DNA of 64,000 nucleotides from Amaurobius ferox (lineage: Eukaryota > Arthropoda > Arachnida > Araneae > Amaurobiidae), in contig OX578153.1 of assembly GCA_951213105.1 (NCBI GenBank), forward strand, positions 51,890,520-51,954,519, written 5' to 3'. Of this stretch, positions 13,011-24,960 are shown piece after piece. The notes under the pieces were generated by a model that worked only from the letters and a program-made list of their open reading frames with translations, was not told where the DNA came from and searched no databases. The stretch's first letter is position 1, and the number at the start of each line of letters is the position of its first letter. A program made the translations under genes and the position numbers.

Positions 13011-13609
13011 TGTGCCATTAAACTTAATAACTACTTCAAAGGTAAAACGAATTCGTGTCTGTGGGGAAAAACATGTTCTGCCCACATCATATTTTTTTTT
13101 CAGTAAGAAGAATAAGCATATTGATTTTTTCTCGTAAGATCCCGTAATTTTAAAACTAAATTTGTGTTACTACCGGCTGCTCCAGAAATCCGAAGACTTA
13201 TTCTAGGAAATGTTATAAAAAGAATTTAAATTGAAAATAAGAGATTATTATTTGATATTTTGTTTACATTATATGTGTTTACATTATATGTTTACATTAT
13301 ATGTGACATTATATGTAAACGTGATCTATTATGTTGTATTCTGTACTATGCCCTTTCATGGATTTTTGTATTACCTTTCTTAGTGTTTACTAATTTCAGG
13401 GCAATTTGCGCTGGAATATTTACTTTCAATTTTGTGATTTGTTGAACACTTTTTTCTTTAGGGAGCTTCACAAGAATAAGCCTGGTGAACAAATCAGGTG
13501 AACGAATCTGGTTCAAATCTAGTCATCTTACATCATCGGCTTTTGATACCGATAGCTTTAGACGGTTTTGAAGCGTTATAACAGGGGGGGGGGATAGAAA
13601 TTTAATTTT
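13011..13609. other. Spacer containing the shared 'CCCACATCA' terminal motif
   Basis: No gene. At about 13072-13100 is a version of the motif that ends R2 and other repeats (CTGCCCACATCATATTTTTT). A poly-G run lies at about 13584. ORF 13260-13445 covers a local ATTATATGT repeat and is rejected. Confidence 0.5.
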
Positions 13610-14915
13610 AAAATAACAAGAAAGACCAATCATGCATTGATTATGAAACACTTTCCAACTTCAATGCAATTTTATTTAAATATCTCTAAAATGTGATACA
13701 TTCCGCAGTAATATTTTTAAAATTATCACAATAATACATTAATGCACTATATTTGAAAACTTAAAACTTCACCGACACAAAATGAACTTCATTCTAATGA
13801 CGGCATTGAAATATAAATTACCTGGTTTAAACATCTCTAAAATGCGATACATTCCTCGGTAATATTTTTAAAATTATCACAATACTGCAATAATTTATTA
13901 TATTTGAAAACTTCATCGAAAACAAATGAACTTTTTCAAAGGAAGTCAAGGAATTATAAAGCGGCTGGCTCTTTAAATAAAAGCAGCATTTCATTCATAA
14001 ACATTTTTTCATTTATTTCATTCATCACAATACTATAATAATTAATTTTATTTAAAACTTAAAACCAATAATTTAACTCTATGCTCAAAACTTCATCAAA
14101 AAAATCGCTTGCTTCTCTGTAAAATCATTGATTCATATCAGCTATATTGCAAACTCCATGGGCTAAAGAATTTTGCTATAAAGAAATGCAGCAATTCTTA
14201 TACAACTCATTCTACGTATTTTGGTGTTTACCTTTTCCATAAGTGAAAAGTAGACTTCGTTGTAGATATAATCAAAGTTGGATGATCATTTAAACTCAAA
14301 TATATTGTTTGAGTTTAAATGATCATCTATCATTTTTATTGCTTTGTTTCAGAACATTGATGTACAGAATTTAAGCAAAAATAAAACGGTTTTAGGACGG
14401 ATACAACACTAATTATGAATTAAAAAGGACTTTAAAAATCACGATTTTGATACAAGATGGATGCCGTATTTTATTTTGAAGTGGATCACGTGATATCTTC
14501 ATATAATGGTCACGTGATCTCTCCATATAAAGGGTGTAATTATTATTTTAATTTTTATTTAAAAGACTACTGAATATATTTTGCTGAAATTTTATTGGTA
14601 TATTTTATGGGATAATTTGAATATTTCATAAAACTTTCGAAGGAATTTGTGAATTATAAATTCGTTTGAAAAATTCGGTCCCATAGGGTTCAATGTATTT
14701 CATTTTTTCAACACCGGTTCAATCCAAGACTAATTGGGTGATATTATTCATTTATATTCCCATAGGTCCCACAGACTGTCTGAACAACATACTAAAATTT
14801 TACTTTGATAAAGTCATTTTTACGGCAGTTATCGTGTTAACGGACAGACAGACAAACAGACAGAATAAACAAAGTCATAAACACTTTTCAATTATATTGT
14901 AAAATGTTAATAAAT
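13610..14915 (+). repeat. R1 repeat, copy A
   Basis: It starts near 'AAGAAAGACCAATCATGCAT', contains 'AGCTATATTGC' and 'TAGACTTCGTTGTAGATATA', 'GGTCCCATAGGGTTCAATGT' and 'CACAGACTGTCTGAACAACA', and ends in a GACAGACAGAC stretch plus 'AATTATATTGTAAAATGTTA'. The same ordered blocks occur in copies B, C and the split copy at 39.5-47.9 kb. No transposase or inverted ends were found, so the class is unknown. Confidence 0.8.
14281..14327. repeat. Perfect hairpin, 20-bp stem
   Basis: The arm GATGATCATTTAAACTCAAA (14281-14300) is repeated as its exact reverse complement at 14308-14327, with a 7-nt loop. It lies inside R1 copy A at a place where the split copy (47350-47400) has only one arm, so the second arm was added after R1 spread. 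Confidence 0.95.
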
Positions 14916-15651
14916 GGACTTTTACCGCACCATGTATTTATCTACAAAATTGAAACATATTAATCTATAGGAGAAAATATATGATGAACTTATAAAATTC
15001 TTCATTTCCCTACATAATAATATTCAAAAGTTTTGGAATAGTATCTGACATCGGAATTCAAGTTTTCGACGGATCGACACATTTCGCACACTCTAAAACA
15101 TCAATCGGCTGCTTTTAACATGACGCCTGTGTGTGTGTGGTGCGTGTGTGTGTGGTGCGTGTGTGTGAGCGCGCGAGTGTGTGAGTGTGTATGTGCTCGC
15201 GTGCGTGTGTGCACGTGGTGCGTGTGTGTGTGTGCGTGTGTGCGTGTTTGTGTGTGTCTTTGCAATGCATGTATATCTACTCTAGCTCAAAAACTTCGAC
15301 GAAATTTTACATAATTTAGTAATTAATTTACTTGTGAGTTGCCATGGTGTTTAGATTTTGTCAAGATCCGGGTGAAAAATCAACAATCGTCCAAATCAGA
15401 TTAAAAACACTATAAATATGCTGAAATGCATTACTAAAATTATAGTTATATAATTTTTTTTTCTCGGCAAGAGGAATAAAACCAACAAAATTACTCTAGA
15501 ATGGATCATTTTCGAGATATTGAAGTTTTTGGAACTTTGAGGAGATGACGAAGTTTTTTAATATAGCTAAAAATTTATTCAATGAAATTTCTTAAAATTT
15601 GGTGTTTAAGTCACTTGTAGGTTATCTGATGCTAATTAGATTTCGGTATAA
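14916..15651. other. Spacer with a (GT)n tract at about 15121-15262
   Basis: The GT/GC-rich microsatellite produces a spurious 64-codon Cys/Val-rich ORF at 15120-15314. Nothing else was recognised. Confidence 0.7.
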
Positions 15652-16612
15652 TTACACAAGAAAGATTAATCATGCATAAAGCATTGATTATCAAGCTCTT
15701 TCCAACTGAAATGCAATTTTATTTAAACATCTCTAGAGTGTGATACATTCAGCTGTGATATTTTTTAAATTATTACAGTTACTACAATAACTTATTTTAC
15801 TTGGAAACTTAAAACTTCATCAAGAAGGCAATGCTATAAAATCGCTTCTTTATGTAAAATCAATGAATATTTCATTCATGCCATTTATATTCCAGATTCT
15901 AGAGCTAAATAATTAAAAAATAAGCAATTATTATACAACTCGTCTGACAATCGCTTGATTTCTTTACATTCTGTATACATTACAATGAGGCTTCGTTGAA
16001 GAAATAATCAAAGTTTAGTGATCTTTTTAAATAAAAACTATTGTAATTGCGTAGGCATATAATTTATATACACAGATAATATGCAAAAATAAAGCGGTTT
16101 TAGGACGAATGCAACACTAAATATAAATATAAACGTTCCTTAAAAATCATGATTTTCACTAAACTAAAAAAAAATGGATGCCATATTTTACTCTGCAGTG
16201 AGTCACGTGATCTCTTCATATGATATGGTGGTAATTTATTATTTCAATTTTTATTTAGTAAATTAGTTAAGATATTTTAATGACATTTTCTTACGCATTT
16301 TACGTGATAATTTGAATATTTTCTAAAATTTCCAAAGCAATTTGTGAACTTTAACTCCACTTAAAAAAATGTTTGAAAAATAAGGTCCCATAGGGTTCAA
16401 TGTTCATTTTTCAACGCGGATTCAATCCAAAACTAATGGAGTGATATTATTCATTTACATTCCCCATGTGTCCCACAGATCGTCTCAACAACATATACTA
16501 AAATTTCATGATAAAGTCATTTTTACGGCAGCTATCGTGAGAACGGACAGACAGACAGATAAAACAAAGTTATAAACACTTTAAAATTATATTAGAAAGT
16601 GCTAAAAAGTTG
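15652..16612 (+). repeat. R1 repeat, copy B (shortened)
   Basis: It has the same order of blocks as copy A: AATCATGCATAAAGCATTGA, GGTCCCATAGGGTTCAATGT, then a GACAGACAGACAGAT stretch. Internal deletions bring it to just under 1 kb. It faces copy C tail to tail with ~80 bp between. Confidence 0.8.
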
Positions 16613-16694
16613 AACATAACATTTTTATGAAATAACTCACAAAATTTGTCGAAACCTGAAATAAAAAATTCAATATGCATAAAAATATAAATTA

Positions 16695-18155
16695 TATACT
16701 TGTTAACACTTTACAACATAGTTGAAAAGTATTTATGACTTTGTTCATTCTGCCTGTCTGTCTGTCTGTCTCCCAGTCTCTCCGCACGATAACTGCAATA
16801 AAAATGACTTTATCAAAATGAAATTTTACTATGTTGTTGAGACGGTCTGTGGGACACATGGGAATGTAAATGAATAATACCACCCAATTAGTTTTGGATT
16901 GAATCCGGGTTGAAAAATGAAATACATTGATCCCTATGGAACCTAATTTTCCAAACATTTTTAAGCGAATGTAAAATTCACAAATTGCTTCGAAAATTTT
17001 AGGAAATATTCAAATTATCCCATAAAATATATATAAAAAATTTCAGCAAAATATGTTCGGTAGTTTTTTCAATAAAAATTAAAATAATAATTGCACCAAT
17101 ATTATATGAAAAGATTACGTGACCCACTTCAAAATAAAATATGGCATCCATTTTGTGTCAAAATCGTGATTTTTAAAGTTCTTAATTTATATTTAATGTT
17201 GCATCCGTCTTAAACCCCCCTTTTTTTCTGTGCTTCTATGTACTGCGCCAACGCAATTACATTATTTTGGACTTTAATTGATCATTAAACTTTGATCATT
17301 TCTACAACGAAGCCTAACTTTCACGTATGGAGAATGCAAAGACATCAAGCTGTAAGATGAATTGTATAAGAATTGCTGAATTTCTTTAACGCAATATTAT
17401 TTAACTCTGTAGTCTGCAATATAGCTGATATGAATGAAACATCCATTGGTTTTACATAGAGAAGCAGACGATTCCATATTATTGACGTGGAGGTAGAAGG
17501 GCATGGATTTAAAAAGTAATTTTACCTCCATGGTTTTACGTTTTTAAGTGAAATAAATTATTGTAGTATTTTGATAATTTTAAAAATATCGCCTCTGAAT
17601 GAAAGGAATAGAAAAGTTCATGAATGAAATATTCACTGTTTTTATACAGAGAGCCAGGCGATTTATATTTCGATGACATTATTTGAATAAATTTCATAAA
17701 TATCATATTTAACTCTGGAGTCTGCAGTCTGCAATACAGTTGATATGAATGAAACAGTCATTGATTTTACATGGAGAACAGACGATTTTATAGCAGACTT
17801 TTTCGGTGAAGTTTTAAGCACAGAGTTAAATTACGTTTATTTCCATGGTTTTAAGTTTTTGAGTAAAATAAATTATTGTAGTATTGTGATGAATGATAGG
17901 AATAGAGTAAATGTTTATGAATGAAATTTTTACTGCTTCTTCATAAAGATCCAGGCAATTTATATTTCAATGATGTCATTTGAATAAAGTTCATTTTTTC
18001 GATGAAATTTTCAAATATAATAAATTATTGTAGTGTGATAATTTTAAATATATCACCCCTGAATGTATCGCATTATAGAGACGTTTAAATAAAATTGCAT
18101 TTCGGTTGGAATATGTTTCATAATCAATGCTTCATGCATTATTTATTTTTAACGT
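16695..18155 (-). repeat. R1 repeat, copy C, inverted
   Basis: On the minus strand it carries all the R1 blocks and a second copy of the ~400-bp segment containing 'CAGACTCCAGAGTTAAAT', so it has an internal tandem duplication. This copy preserves the uninterrupted sequence at both places where Tc1-like elements entered the split R1 copy (here at about 17420-17445 and 17630-17655), and it serves as an in-window empty-site control. The 88-codon minus ORF at 16692-16958 is repeat sequence. Confidence 0.85.
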
Positions 18156-18169
18156 CGAAATAAGATCAT

Positions 18170-19800
18170 GATGCACTGTTTCAGTATATATAAGGTTTTT
18201 TGGGAATATTGAGGAACTGGTGCCGTTATACAATTTGTTAATGAATAAATGAAATCGTACTAAAACTGCAAATTAGATATATTATCAAATAAGTACCCTT
18301 ACCATTTTGTGCAAGTAGACTTGATTAAATGGGCTATGAAAACGAAAAGAAATTTGAGTTTCTAAGGATAGTCATGTGCTGCCCATGTCATATTTTTATT
18401 CTTATACTAGAAATAATTGCCCGATGTTGTCGGCATCTTAAATAAAAGTCCGTGATGAAAATAATGCAGATAAACATTCGATACGCCTTAAATAAGCTCT
18501 TTTGGCGCTCATTAAATATTTTTCCACGCATGCACGAAAACATATGTTCAGCCGACAGTTGTCAGAATGACAATAATATCTTACATTCTGTATGCTATAT
18601 CTTTTAAATTCGTGATGTTAGGGAACAGATATTCAAGAAGTTAGATTCTTAAAGTGCTTAAAACACTAATACATGAAAATACTTGAAGTCGCATAAAGAA
18701 AAAAAAACATGTACCTTAATAGCAGAAATAAAATTTGCAAAATTAATAGTTATTTCAGCCAGTATTCATCAGATTTAAGTCAAATATTCAGAGCATACTT
18801 ATAATATTGAAATAATTTTGAAATATATATTTCCAACATGTTGAAAAATTAGGTCCCATAGGGTTCAATGTATTTCACTTTTTCATCCAGGGTTAAATCC
18901 AAAACTTATTGGTGATATTATTCTTTTACATTCCCATATGTTTCAAAGACCGTCTCAACAACATACTAAAATTTTATTTTGATAAAGCCATTTTTACTGC
19001 AGTTAACGTGCTAACGAACAGACGGCTAAACAGAACAAAGTCATAAATACTTTCCAACTATGTTGGAAAATGTTAAAAAGTTGAACATATCATTTTTTTA
19101 CGAAATAACCCACAAAATGTGTCTAAACCTGAAATAAAAAATTGAATATACATAAAAGTATAAATTATATACATGTTTTATACGTAATTTTTAACGTCAA
19201 AATGAATAAAATCATGATGGTTTTCGGTATATTTAAAAGACGTACTAAAACTGCAAATTAAATATATTATCAAATAAGTGCCCTAATCATTTTGAGCAAT
19301 TAGACTTGATTAAATGGATTATGAGAAAGAAAAGGAAATAGAGTTTCTAGGGAAAGTCATATGCTGACCACGTCATATTTTTTATTATAATACTAGAAAT
19401 AATTACCCAAGGCTGTTGGCATCCTAAATAAACGCCCATGATGGAAATAATGCAGTATTCGATATGCCCTAAATAAGCTCTTTTGGTAGGAGGTCTCAAA
19501 TATTTTGCCACTCATGCACGGAAACATCTGTTCAGCTGATAGTTGTCAGAACGACCAAAAATGTCTTACATTCTGTATACTATATGTTTTAAATTCGAGA
19601 AGTTAGAGAACAGATATTCCAGAAGATAGATTCTTAAATTGCTTAAAAACCACGTACCTTAATTCCAGAAATAAAATTTGCAAAATTAATTGTTATCTCA
19701 GCCAGTATTCATCCGATTAAGTCAAATATTCAGAGCACTCTTATAATATTGAAATAGTTACCTGTTTGAAAAATATATTTCCTACATGTTGTAGCTATGC
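18170..19800 (+). repeat. Direct duplication of ~600 bp around an R1 fragment
   Basis: The block 'CGTACTAAAACTGCAAATTA' to 'CAGCCAGTATTCATC' occurs at about 18240-18840 and again at 19245-19795, clearly homologous with scattered substitutions. Between them, 18843-19078 is an R1 3' fragment (GGTCCCATAGGGTTCAATGT and onward). Both copies hold the motif 'CATGCTG-CCA-GTCATATTTT' found at R2 ends. The period of about 1 kb suggests one segmental tandem duplication. Confidence 0.8.
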
Positions 19801-20029
19801 CATATTTTTTAAAAATTAACTTTTAAATTCACGGATCTAGAAAATCGCAAAAATTTATTGCAGCCATGCCTAGACAAAAAGTCTGAGATTCGCAGAACAC
19901 TTACATCGAGAATGGGAGCACGGAAAAGTTTGTCTGCAGTAGCTGCGATGGTTATAAATATTTGACGAAATGGCGAAAAGGTGGTGTTTCCGGCTTGAAA
20001 AGTTAATAAATTTCAAACTAATCTATATA

Positions 20030-20460
20030 TATAAAGAAGAAAAGTATGTATGTATGTATGTATATATGTATGATCCAACATCACGGGAGAACGGCTAAAT
20101 CGAATTTGATGAAATTTGGTGGGTAGTCTTAAAATAGCCTCACTTAAAATTTAGTCTATGCTTCCAGTTTCTACAACTAGTTTCTACAACTAGGTGTTCT
20201 CCCGGCCGTCCAAATAGTTGCTCAAGTCCACTAGATGAGTCCGACGGTCTGGGTTTTCAACTAGGTGTTCTCGAGATATTAGTGAAAAACGAAATTTTCG
20301 TTTGTCTCATCATTACGGGAGAACAGCTGCACCGAATTTAATGAAATTTTATGGGTAGCTTTGAAATAACCCCCCATAATTTTAGTCCAAGTTTCGAGTT
20401 TCTAAGACCAGGGGGGGGGGGGTTGTCGAGATATTAATGAAAAAAGAAACTTTTTCTTAG
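20030..20460 (+). repeat. Interspersed repeat (R3) with (GTAT)n start
   Basis: TATATATAAAGAAGAAAAG, then GTATGTATGTAT, then 'GGGAGAACGGCTAAATCG' and 'TGATGAAATTTGGTGGGTAG', a common arrangement in arthropod repeats. The second half repeats the phrase (ACGGGAGAACAGCTGCACCG). A G-run lies at about 20409. A SINE tail fragment interrupts it at 20202-20257. Confidence 0.7.
20202..20257 (+). mobile_element. 56-bp SINE 3'-tail fragment with 15-bp duplication
   Basis: The insert ends with 'CCGACGGTCTGGGTTTT', the 3' end of the SINE group seen at 42.9-43.9 kb. It is flanked by CAACTAGGTGTTCTC at 20187-20201 and 20258-20272. The duplication shows a real insertion event even though only ~56 bp of element are present, so it was 5'-truncated at insertion. 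Confidence 0.85.
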
Positions 20461-20643
20461 GAGTTCTACTCTCTAACTCCATGATTCTCAACGAAAAAGA
20501 TTGGAAATCGTTGTTTAAAACGTGAAAGTCAATTAAATCTCTGAGTTTTGTGGGAGTTTATTGAACGTATTAGTCACTTTTGAAAATCGTTGGTTTGAAA
20601 TATGAATTTAAATGGAAACTCTATCACCATGGTTTATTTTTCA

Positions 20644-20800
20644 CAGGCTTACTCAACAAATTGTATTAATTTCAATAACAAAATTTGTTGAGTAAGCCTG
20701 TATTATTTATGTATTATTTTTTATATATTTATGTATTATTTTTATATTAATTAATTTATTAATTTCAATAATAAATAAATTAATATAAAAATATCTCTAT
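20644..20800. repeat. Two adjacent hairpins
   Basis: CAGGCTTACTCAACAAATT (20644-20662) pairs perfectly with 20682-20700. Immediately downstream, at about 20740-20795, an AT-rich arm ending in TTAATTTATTA faces its inverse, ending TATAAAAAT. Neither has coding capacity. Confidence 0.85.
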
Positions 20801-22477
20801 ATATAAAGAATAAAAGTATATGTATGACTAGCTGCGAAGGGATCGCCTACGGCATGCTGGCAGCAGCTATGACTTATATAATGCAATGATTTTTTTCTTA
20901 CATAATGCAATGAATTTATTTCTTTCACAGTGAAAAAACAATGTATAAGATTCACGGCCCTATATGTGCCGGTGTAATTTTTATCAGAGTTTTGCATCGT
21001 AAATCTCGAGCAACGACAGGTAATCGGTGCTAGTTTGTATATAAAGAAACCTCTACAAGGTCTTTCTTATCGGGAATTCAGCTAACTCTTTACCGAATTT
21101 CTCCGAAGTTTTGCTTTTCCGATACAGAAGTCATACACACACAAACATCTTTTACTGTGTAAGATCAATGGCCCTAAATAATTTAAAATATAGCTGCAAT
21201 ACAGTTCACTACATGCTCAGAAAACTTGATACATGTTCACTAGCTTTCCTCAATTACTTAAAACATTTTGTTAAGTATAATATTGCTTAATAAAACCTAT
21301 TAATTCGATTGATTTTTTGCAAGCTTCATTAGATATCCGTCTTTTGCTCAAACGCTCATTAGAATTTTTTTAGGGAGTTTTCGATTCTGTCTACCTGCCA
21401 AAGACTGGACACACCCTAGGTTATTCGGATGGGACACACCCTAAGTTATTTGGCGTGCAAAATGATACATATTTTACAGAGCTATGCATCTATACGCCGT
21501 TCAAGAATTATTTCACCCTGTTACTGATGTAATAGGTTAAAAATCTATTTCTTTTTATGTGTAAATGTATGACGCTATTTTAAAATTGGATATTTGATAC
21601 AGGCAATGTAGTAACATTTTTTGTCTGACCTTAATTATTTATAATTTTTATGTAAATTGTTAAATGTGCTGATTTAATTATTGACGATGAAAAGAATAAG
21701 GGTGACCCCATAACTCTAAGAATAGCCGTTCTCGAGATATTTTGGTTTTTTGCACATTTTTTTATGCTGTGGTTTTAAGAATAAGCCCAGTTACTAAATG
21801 AAAGTAAAAGCTGAATGAAAAGTGTAAATTCAGTGCAATTTTAAATAATTATGCGAATTATTTAGTGCAATTAAACTCTAATGGATTATTAATGAAATAA
21901 AGAAAGGATGCATTTAAGTCTACAGGGTAAGTCATGTGCTGCTCACATCAGATTTGTTTTCTACTTTGCGGAGGTAGGACTTCCTGTTGTGTGATCATAG
22001 ATCGCGTGAGAGTGGAAGCTATTTCCTTTCGCATTTACATATGCTGTCAAAGTAGTGTATTAGAAATATAGAAATGATGTTTGCGAAAGATGTGGTCAAT
22101 TGAGATTCCCATTTTGTGAATTGGAGATTTTATTTGTATCGTGAGAATGATTTTAGTCTAAAACAGGCTATTTAGAAATTCAGTGTAATGTTATGTATGT
22201 CTGTATTATTTAATTACCGGGCAAAATTGGCAAAATATGCTTATACAACAACGATAACCGTACCAAAAATTAAGAGCCCAGCACACATTCCTTAGAATCT
22301 GATTCGGCTCTGTGTAGCTGTCGCCTCAAACGCGCATCGATCAACGTCTAATAACTAAGCTGCAATCAGATTAATCATGAGTGCAGACCCGAATCCTTCT
22401 CAAGAATATTGGCACAAGGGTTCTACTGCAGCTAAATAGATTCTCGACTAAGATCTGATCTTGGATTCAACAGTATA
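20801..22477. other. Intergenic, small repeat fragments only
   Basis: R2-like sequence lies at about 20870-20960 (ATAATGCAATGAATTTATTT) and the shared terminal motif (CATGTGCTGCTCACATCAGA) at about 21936-21960. The rest has no recognisable gene or element. Confidence 0.5.
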
Positions 22478-23337
22478 TAGGGTGTCCCAAAAAGATTGAA
22501 CAGCGCTTTAATTCTTTACTTGTTGGAGATAATTAGGCAATGTAAATTGTAAAAATGTTGAAAGTAAGGTAGGAAATAAGAATACGTTAATGAAATAGTC
22601 CTCCCATTGATTTTCAAAAAGTTACACTTTTTAAATTTTTATACGATCCCCTTAGACAAATTTTGTCATTCAGAAAATTTTTATTTTCAACGCAACAAGA
22701 TCATTAAAAAACACCGTATATCTGTATCTTTAAAATCAACTGAATTATTATAAAGAAAAAAATCTGACTTATGCCACTTTTCCGTACCATGTGAAAGGCT
22801 GTTTCATCAGTGAAAATAGGGATCATAAACAAATTGACGATGGAAATTGTTTAGATCAAAAATACGTTAATATGTGTCAAATTGTTTTATCACAAATGCA
22901 TCTAAATAACGCATTACACAGACAGGGATATATAAAACAGTGGTACTCACTACGCGGTTGGGTATCCTATGTATTATCATCCAGTTCTATATTTTTTGTA
23001 ATATGTCACAAATTTATATTTCTAATTTGATATATGGTTCCAATTCACAATGTTCAATTTTCAATTAAATATAACTCGCTCAATTTTAAAGATAACATAT
23101 ATACTGTTTTTTAATGATCTTGTTGTATTAAAAATAAAAAAAATTATGATTGACCAATTAAGGGGGATCGTATAAAAATTTATAAAGTGTAACATTTTGA
23201 AAATTAATAGAAGGATTATTTCATTAACGTAGTCTTATTTCCTACCTTACTTTCAACATTTTTGCAATTTACATTGCCCACTTATCTCTAACAGGTAAAG
23301 AACTAAAGCGCGTTTCAACCTTTTTGGGACACCCTGT
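22478..23337. mobile_element. Mariner-type MITE with ~270-bp inverted ends
   Basis: The left end reads GGGTGTCCCAAAAAGATTGA. The right end, reverse-complemented, reads CAGGGTGTCCCAAAAAGGTT and is flanked by TA. The arms stay alignable for ~270 bp (shared 'GAAAGTAAGGTAGGAAATAA', 'ATTTTTATACGATCCCC', 'CAACAAGATCATTAAAAAAC'). The middle holds a 79-codon ORF (22791-23030) without transposase motifs. The TA target and CAGGGTGTCCC ends fit Tc1/mariner derivatives. Confidence 0.82.
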
Positions 23338-24836
23338 ATAAGCCGTTCTCTTATATAAAAACGATTTTTGTTGTGTTTAAAAAATTCTGGTTGTTATAAT
23401 TTTTTTAATATGATAATTAAATCGATCGCCTTCTAATAAAGTACTAAAACAATGTAACACAATACCAAATATAACGTTCAATTATTCTCAAATTAATGTT
23501 GTAATACAAAAGAACCTACTTATAGTAGATTCGAATTTAGCGAGTTTCCGGATTTAACGAGGAAATAATGAACTTTCATTTGATACCAACAAAATCCGTG
23601 CACTTCATGCTCGACACCCGTCCAAGTACATCACGGGCAGGAATGGGAAACAGAAGCCGGACGATATCAAATCTCACCCACTCTCCCATCCTCTCCTAGA
23701 TCCCCAGACAAATGCAATATATACATTCAATATTACTAATTAATATATAAGACTCCCTATCAAATATACATTCTATACCAACCACTAACATGATGCAATT
23801 AATTTCCGTTTCTCTAGATCCTCTAATAAACGAATTTATTAAGTTTAATACCTCAAACTTTCTATATCAAGTTTTCAATTTCTGGTCATACCTAGTAAAG
23901 TTACTAGGAATGTCTAACTTATGGGTCATATAATGCATATTCAACCATTCTTCTTCTATAAATAAAGTTTGCATTAATTGCATTGTTTAAAACGTGAATT
24001 TGAAGATAAAGCAGGAAGCAAGACATTCTAACTCCATGGTTTAAATATTCGTTTCCTGAATTTTTAAATTGGGTTGACCTCTCAATTTTAACTTTTCTAT
24101 TCAGCTGAATCATTAGGTAGTCTTATCTCCGAACTACATAAGTTGAATACAGTTTTCTTTATACTTCTTCATGTGTTAAAGTCTTATGACCATGGAATTC
24201 TATTATGTTATGGCAACGGCTTCCACCTGAGAGTTTAAACACAAAATAGGCCAAATTTTGAGAAGCTATTTCTCTATATCCATAGGTTACTTTGAAAAAC
24301 TGAATTCTGGTGTGGATTTATCCTAGGTGAATTAGTATAAGTTTTTTTCAGTCCTCGGGGTTGCATTTGGGACTCTGACATACTGACACTGCGCATTTAG
24401 GGTCGTGATTCAAGCTGGATTTACTCGTTTTTCTTAGATTTAACAAGAGTGCATAATAGTAGTAAAACTGAATGAAATGCTAACATGTAAAGTAAAAATC
24501 CGAGAAAAATATAAAATGTTGACTTCGATCACGCATGGATTTATAGAAGTTGTAAGATAGCAGAGATGAGTTAAGTTCGGTTGTTATCATTAGCACCACT
24601 AGAGAAAAGAACAGACGAAATCAACTGTTCCAGCTATCCACATATTGAAAATCTGAACCATATGAGGCAGTGCCACCATTACTCATAAGACAATTTTTAT
24701 TGCAGTTTTATGCTAAAGAAAGAATATACGGATTCATATGTAAAACTAACTAACTTTAAGCATTTTCTTTAAAAAATGTTAAACAATTTCTGATTTTGGA
24801 TTAACTGGCACATTGTAGTACATAAGTCAGTTATTT
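23338..24836. other. Intergenic, nothing recognised
   Basis: AT-rich sequence with short ORFs only (at most 64 codons), none with motifs. Confidence 0.5.
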
Positions 24837-24960
24837 TTACTTTCCCTATATACATAGTATTATGCATAGGGAAAGCATAGTGACGGTGTGTTGTTGTTGA
24901 GACCCAAACTTTCCGACCTACCAGAAAGGTGTAAGGGGATAGTGACGGTGTGTGGCGCAA
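24837..24960 (-). repeat. R2 hairpin end interrupted by a 47-bp SINE tail
   Basis: The R2 terminal hairpin (ACTTTCCCTATATAC / GCATAGGGAAAG) and the start of R2 (ATAGTGACGGTGTG) are present in inverted orientation. At 24892-24938 a minus-strand SINE tail (TTGTTGTTGAGACCC to GTGTAAGGGG) is inserted between two copies of ATAGTGACGGTGTGT (24877-24891 and 24939-24953). R2 sequence then stops. Confidence 0.85.

Noticed and set aside
13260..13445. 61-codon ORF starting MFTLYVFTLYV
   Set aside because: Arises from a local duplication of TTTACATTATATGTG. Low complexity.
15120..15314. 64-codon Cys/Val-rich ORF
   Set aside because: Translation of a (GT)n microsatellite.
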